Source: an uncultured Campylobacter sp. (GTDB taxonomy: Bacteria; Campylobacterota; Campylobacteria; Campylobacterales; Campylobacteraceae). From it: a stretch of 9,797 bases of DNA. The DNA is taken from assembly GCA_937990735.1 (NCBI GenBank), contig CALKQT010000064.1:1-9797 (forward strand). Reading direction: 5' to 3'. The number at the start of each line of letters is the position of its first letter. The first letter of the stretch is position 1. The notes beneath the pieces are model-generated. The model saw only the letters and a program-made list of their open reading frames with translations. It had not been told where the DNA came from and searched no databases. Position numbers and translations under genes: made by a program. Shown piece by piece: positions 6,993-9,797 of this stretch.

Positions 6993-7089
6993 GGCGCCGC
7001 CTTAAGGTGTAAATTAAAATTTAAGCATATCCGCACGGGAATATCATAAGGCGTTATAAATAGAATTCCAATAAAGGAGCGAAAATAAG

Positions 7090-7455
7090 ATGAGAATTTT
7101 GACATTAGTATTAGTTATAATTTGGATGGCAATATTTAGCGGCTGCATGAATCCGATACCCAATAAGTTTTTAACAAGCAATAATTATGGATTTGTTAGT
7201 CAGTGTGCAGGCATTTTCGACTTCGGAGCGGATTATGAAATCGATGATAGCAAAATTTATGCCTTTAAAAAAAACGTGCACCGTACAATTTATATTAAAA
7301 CGGAGCAAAATTTTATACCTACGCAGATAAACGCAGGGTTGGCGGGACTTGTTCCTATCGAAAGCTGCAACGATAAGTGGTGCAAAATTTACTATCCCTG
7401 CGATAAAACGGAGTATTTCGTAAAGAAAGACGATATAGTAAAAAGAAAGTACTAG
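7090..7455 (+). CDS. Small lipoprotein, array member 4, C-x4-C-x5-C C-terminal domain
   Basis: This 121-residue predicted lipoprotein has signal MRILTLVLVIIWMAIFSGC with the lipidated cysteine at residue 19. The mature protein has cysteine 39 (VSQCAGIFDF), a middle of its own (YAFKKNVHRTIYIKTEQNF) and the shared module VPIESCNDKWCKIYYPC, with cysteines 93, 98 and 104, then TEYFVKKDDI. The module is closest to that of members 1 and 2. AAGGAG (7074-7079) lies ten bases before the ATG. The gap of 97 bases from member 3 is longer than the other gaps and may hold its own expression signals, though I see no clear promoter. All four members share five cysteines: the lipobox one, an early one, and the C-x4-C-x5-C set, enough for two disulfides per protein. 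Confidence 0.82.
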   Translation: MRILTLVLVIIWMAIFSGCMNPIPNKFLTSNNYGFVSQCAGIFDFGADYEIDDSKIYAFKKNVHRTIYIKTEQNFIPTQINAGLAGLVPIESCNDKWCKIYYPCDKTEYFVKKDDIVKRKY

Positions 7456-7475
7456 CCGCCGGGCGAAAGAACTTG

Positions 7476-7503
7476 GCGCGGATTTTAAAATTTCAATACG
7501 CGC
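7476..7503 (+). repeat. 18-base intergenic repeat within a possible hairpin
   Basis: GCGCGGATTTTAAAATTT at 7476-7493 is an exact copy of 3135-3152 in the ruvB-proximal gap. Here GCGCG (7476-7480) can pair with CGCGC (7499-7503) around the AT core, giving a short stem after the fourth lipoprotein. No T run follows, so I do not call it a terminator. Confidence 0.4.
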
Positions 7504-7574
7504 AGAGCATCTAAGCGAGCGTAGCGTAAATTTAAAGCGGCTTGAGAAGCAAATAAAACAAGAAGGATTCAAAA

Positions 7575-8303
7575 ATGAAAAGTATAAAAGGTATTTTCCG
7601 TTATCTTTTTCCGGTAAGAGATGGACGGGAACTCTATGGACTTAAAATTCCAAAAGGGCAAAGCGATCGTTTTGGAAAAGAATTTATATTCGAGCCCGAA
7701 TCGATTGCGAAATCGGACGCGCAAAAACTCGGTATAAAAATAGATCCAAAGCTTTTAAGCGATAAGCGGATTAAATTTCATATACGCGATATGTATTATA
7801 AGACATATTATGATATAACATCTTTCGGTATCGATGAGAGCTACGCCGATTCGCGGCAAATAGATCTTGATTTGGAAGACATAAAACAAATTGTAAAATC
7901 GGATGCAGACGATCCTTATTATGTATATGGCTATAGCTTAAACATAGAGCAGATGAGATCTTTTGGATGCCTTGATATGGTTAAGCCCGGTTTTTCATAC
8001 TTCTTTGGTTCCTCTGCCGGCCATGAAAGAATAATCAAAGCTCCAAATAGCGGCGATAAAAATATAAAAGGCTGCTATATAAATGTCTTTGATAGCGATA
8101 CGGAAGCTTTTTACTTGGCGCTATTGGACGTTAAGCTGCCTTTTAGCGAAGTTGCGAAAATAGTCGCTCCGCTGAGCGTAGAGGCAAATATCCATTATTC
8201 TTATAGCCTCTCCGAAGAGCAGATTATAAAATTGGGATTTCCTGAAATTTTAAAAGAAAATGGCGGCAAAATCGACGCTCAAATATCGGTAGAGATAGCA
8301 TAA
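7575..8303 (+). CDS. Protein of unknown function with an internal duplication
   Basis: This 242-residue protein is not recognised. It has no signal peptide or membrane helix and looks cytoplasmic. After a basic start (MKSIKGIFRYLFPVRDGREL), two related segments can be aligned by eye. DKRIKFHIRDMYYKTYYDI (63-81) matches DKNIKGCYINVFDSDTEAF (161-179). Further on, YVYGYSLNIEQMRSFG (116-131) matches IHYSYSLSEEQIIKLG (206-221), and DIKQIV (102-107) corresponds to EVAKIV (192-197). Thus it is probably two copies of one domain of about 75 residues, offset by 90-98. AAGGA lies before the ATG. It follows the lipoprotein array by 119 bases and precedes the DUF4279-like gene by 67. Position suggests an immunity-type protein, but no family assignment supports this. 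Confidence 0.78.
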   Translation: MKSIKGIFRYLFPVRDGRELYGLKIPKGQSDRFGKEFIFEPESIAKSDAQKLGIKIDPKLLSDKRIKFHIRDMYYKTYYDITSFGIDESYADSRQIDLDLEDIKQIVKSDADDPYYVYGYSLNIEQMRSFGCLDMVKPGFSYFFGSSAGHERIIKAPNSGDKNIKGCYINVFDSDTEAFYLALLDVKLPFSEVAKIVAPLSVEANIHYSYSLSEEQIIKLGFPEILKENGGKIDAQISVEIA

Positions 8304-8370
8304 TCTAAAATTTAGCCGTTAATGGGTAATTATAGAAGTTTGGTGGGTTGTAAATTTATGAGGAGCGCAA

Positions 8371-8790
8371 ATGACTACTATGTATGTTGCTTTTTATTTA
8401 TCGTCGGATAAATATAACTTTGATTTTTCGGACTTGATCCTAGATGAGAAGATCAATGAATATAAAATTAGTTATATAGAAAAATATAAAATCGGCGACA
8501 TAGATGAAAGGCGCGGCAAGGTTAGAAATAGCTGTAGCTGGCTATGCTATACTGCCAAGAAAGAGTGCGTATTTACAAGCGATGCCTTAAAAGATTTGTA
8601 TGAAATTTTAAAAGCAAACTTTGGCGATATTAAAAAGAGGATATCGGCATTAAAGTTAAACGTTAACATCGATATAATGATAGACGCGACGGAGAAGGAC
8701 GATGTATATTCTATCGACTTTAGTAAAGAAATGCTAAAAATGTGCGCCGAACTAAATGCCGATGTGTGCGTAGATGGGATATATTATTAA
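8371..8790 (+). CDS. DUF4279-like protein, possible immunity protein
   Basis: This 139-residue protein resembles DUF4279 as I remember the family. It has a strand-rich start (MYVAFYLSSDKYNFDF), a K-I-G-D segment (40-43) where the family usually has a small charged motif, and a central Trp in SCSWLCY (54-60). A helix follows (DALKDLYEILKANFGDIKKR, 71-90), then a strand NVNIDIMID and the ending FSKEMLKMCAELNADVCVD, which fits the family's typical 'S.E.L...A.L.A.I.ID' close. There is no signal peptide, so the protein is cytoplasmic. DUF4279 proteins often lie among immunity genes of polymorphic toxins, which fits the neighbourhood, but no biochemical function is known to me. AGGAG at 8361-8365 supports the ATG at 8371; a second ATG at 8380 is less well placed. 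Confidence 0.6.
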   Translation: MTTMYVAFYLSSDKYNFDFSDLILDEKINEYKISYIEKYKIGDIDERRGKVRNSCSWLCYTAKKECVFTSDALKDLYEILKANFGDIKKRISALKLNVNIDIMIDATEKDDVYSIDFSKEMLKMCAELNADVCVDGIYY

Positions 8791-8852
8791 TTTGTATAGG
8801 AATAAAGATGGCGTGGAAAATAAATTTCTAATACTCCGCTCAAAAGGTAAAA

Positions 8853-9221
8853 ATGAATAAATTTATAAAGCGGCTTTCTTTCTTTACCCTTGTTATTTTA
8901 ACCGCCGCCCTCATTTCCCAAGGAGCCGCCGCATCCTCTAGCTGGGTTACCTGGGGCTTTAGCGTAGGCGCCTCTGCAGAGCTTAGCGGAACCTCTTCCA
9001 AAGATAGTTCCAAATCAAGCAACTCCGTAGCCTCTAATCTTAGCGGCAATAATATTAAAATTTTAACTGATAGCAATAAAGATACCTCTATAAATATCAA
9101 AGGCTCAAATTTATATGCTAGTAATGATATACACCTAAGCACTCATAATCTATTTATGGATGCTTCGCAGGATAAAATTAACACAGGAACGTATTTTGGA
9201 CCAGAAAAAAAGATTCCATAA
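8853..9221 (+). CDS. Secreted orphan fragment of filamentous-hemagglutinin repeat
   Basis: This 122-residue protein has a typical signal peptide: MNKFIKR, then hydrophobic LSFFTLVILTAALI, cleavage probably after QGAAA near residue 27. It is followed directly by what looks like part of a hemagglutinin repeat from a large two-partner-secreted (FHA/CdiA-type) exoprotein: FSVGASAELSGTSSKDSSKS, then NNIKILTDSNKDTSINIKGS, NLYASNDIHLS and ASQDKINTG (residues 36-112). The repeat ends abruptly at TYFGPEKKIP and a stop. FHA/CdiA proteins are normally thousands of residues long with an N-terminal TPS domain, which is absent. So this is either a decayed, signal-fused fragment or a short cassette serving as recombination homology with a full-length gene elsewhere. 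A weak AAAGGT precedes the ATG. The 3' end overlaps the next gene in another frame. Confidence 0.6.
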   Translation: MNKFIKRLSFFTLVILTAALISQGAAASSSWVTWGFSVGASAELSGTSSKDSSKSSNSVASNLSGNNIKILTDSNKDTSINIKGSNLYASNDIHLSTHNLFMDASQDKINTGTYFGPEKKIP

Positions 9222-9567
9222 CCCCTTCTTTAGTGAGGAGCTAAATAAATTTTTAAATGTTATGCTAAAGCATGAGCTGCCTTACAAGGATAAACTTATT
9301 AAGCAGCTTAATAATTTGAGAATTAAAAAGATCGAGGAAGATGTGGGTCTTAAGGTCTTTGTCTTTGAGGTAATAGATCAAAATTTGCTAGATTATAAGG
9401 GCATACCCTCTCCAGCAATAGATATGTTGGTGCGTAGCGATCCGTACTATATAACAGAATTCCTGCTTCACTGGACTGAACATACAAAAGAGTTGGAGAT
9501 TTGTAATCTTGCAAGCGAAGCATATTTAGAACTAGAAAATTTTGAGGATATCGAATTCTTGGATTAG
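9196..9567 (+). CDS. Small acidic protein, possible orphan immunity protein
   Basis: The frame runs to 9567. I prefer TTG at 9196 (123 residues, MDQKKRFHNPFFSEELNKFL) because AGGA (9185-9188) sits seven bases before it. An ATG at 9160 would give 135 residues but lies deep in the hemagglutinin fragment without a ribosome binding site, and ATG 9262 would cut into the first helix. The product is soluble, Leu/Glu/Lys-rich with an acidic tail (LELENFEDIEFLD). The pattern 'FSEELNKFLNVML', then 'DKLIKQLNNLRIKKIEED', recalls the DUF6984-type small proteins seen in toxin-immunity loci, a weak resemblance. The overlap with the preceding fragment suggests the junction was created by recombination. Cytoplasmic; function unknown. 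Confidence 0.65.
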   Translation: MDQKKRFHNPFFSEELNKFLNVMLKHELPYKDKLIKQLNNLRIKKIEEDVGLKVFVFEVIDQNLLDYKGIPSPAIDMLVRSDPYYITEFLLHWTEHTKELEICNLASEAYLELENFEDIEFLD

Positions 9568-9651
9568 TAAATTTTTAAATATTACTAGAAACGATGGCAA
9601 AACTGTCAAACATAGATTTTTTAACCCAAAAATAAAGTGAAAGGAGACATT

Positions 9652-9797
9652 ATGTCAGTTGAAGAAGATATTGATATTCTGTTTATAGATGAAGACTATG
9701 TAAATATCGTACCGCAGGATCTTTTAGAGCGCGGTATAAACTTAAGAGAGAAGCTCGGTTTTTATGAAATCGCTTGGAAATTTGACGATGTAATGGA
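9652..9797 (+). CDS. Start of an acidic protein of unknown function (runs off the window)
   Basis: The ATG at 9652 has AAAGGAG at an ideal distance, and the frame stays open for 48 codons to the window edge. The visible product starts MSVEEDIDILFIDEDYVNIV and continues PQDLLERGINLREKLGFYEIAWKF. It is acidic, with no signal peptide or membrane segment, and not recognised. It follows the previous gene by 84 bases on the same strand. Small acidic soluble proteins in a row are typical of immunity-gene arrays, but the fragment is too short for a family call. Confidence 0.7.
   Translation, partial: MSVEEDIDILFIDEDYVNIVPQDLLERGINLREKLGFYEIAWKFDDVM

Noticed and set aside
6998..7053. CGCCTTA / TAAGGCG inverted repeat between lipoproteins 3 and 4 as a terminator or riboswitch.
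   Set aside because: The seven-base stem has a 42-base loop, no T run and no recognisable riboswitch core; it may be chance.
6377..7572. Minus-strand hydrophobic frames opposite the lipoprotein array.
   Set aside because: They mirror four genes that each have a lipobox signal, good ribosome binding site and shared C-terminal module; antisense of Lys/Asp-rich AT-rich genes often looks hydrophobic.
8840..9142. Minus-strand 100-codon frame opposite the hemagglutinin fragment.
   Set aside because: The plus frame has a signal peptide and recognisable repeat; the minus frame has no support.
1..9797. CRISPR array, tRNA or rRNA genes, insertion sequence.
   Set aside because: No regularly spaced direct repeats, no cloverleaf other than the tmRNA ends, and no transposase or terminal inverted repeats were seen.

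Overview
The window looks like Campylobacter (epsilon-proteobacteria/Campylobacterota), probably one of the species with higher GC than C. jejuni, such as the C. gracilis / C. rectus / C. showae / C. curvus kind. The basis is the tmRNA tag peptide ANNVKFAPAYAKAA, which matches the one I know from C. jejuni, the pervasive AAATTTTA-type words between genes, and GC-rich versions of ruvB and panB. The species is an inference.

Layout. Positions 1-341 hold no confident gene. On the minus strand, 451-1053 is an AT-rich two-helix membrane protein whose stop codon overlaps the start of a 38-residue ORF (342-458) that may be a remnant of a large secreted protein. Then come ruvB (1262-2278, minus), a roughly 1 kb gene-free stretch full of GAATTTT words (2279-3265), a membrane-anchored protein of unknown function (3266-3943, minus), about 0.4 kb without a gene, and panB (4361-5158, minus). 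Divergent from panB is ssrA, the one-piece tmRNA (5257-5618, plus), with a textbook sigma-70 promoter.

Downstream of ssrA every gene is on the plus strand and visibly more AT-rich. There are four small paralogous lipoproteins in a row (5898-7455), each ending in the same C-x4-C-x5-C domain; a 242-residue protein with an internal duplication (7575-8303); a DUF4279-like protein (8371-8790); a 122-residue secreted fragment of filamentous-hemagglutinin repeat (8853-9221); an overlapping small acidic protein (9196-9567); and the start of another acidic protein leaving the window (9652-9797).

Interpretation. The left two thirds is a chromosomal core segment (recombination, pantothenate synthesis, ribosome rescue). 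The region after ssrA resembles an accessory array of the kind found behind contact-dependent or polymorphic toxin genes: serial small unrelated proteins, a DUF4279-type protein (a family seen in such loci) and an orphan hemagglutinin fragment, with no recognisable toxin domain. The immunity role is inferred from context and is not demonstrated by the sequence. The four-lipoprotein array is the most distinctive unexplained element.
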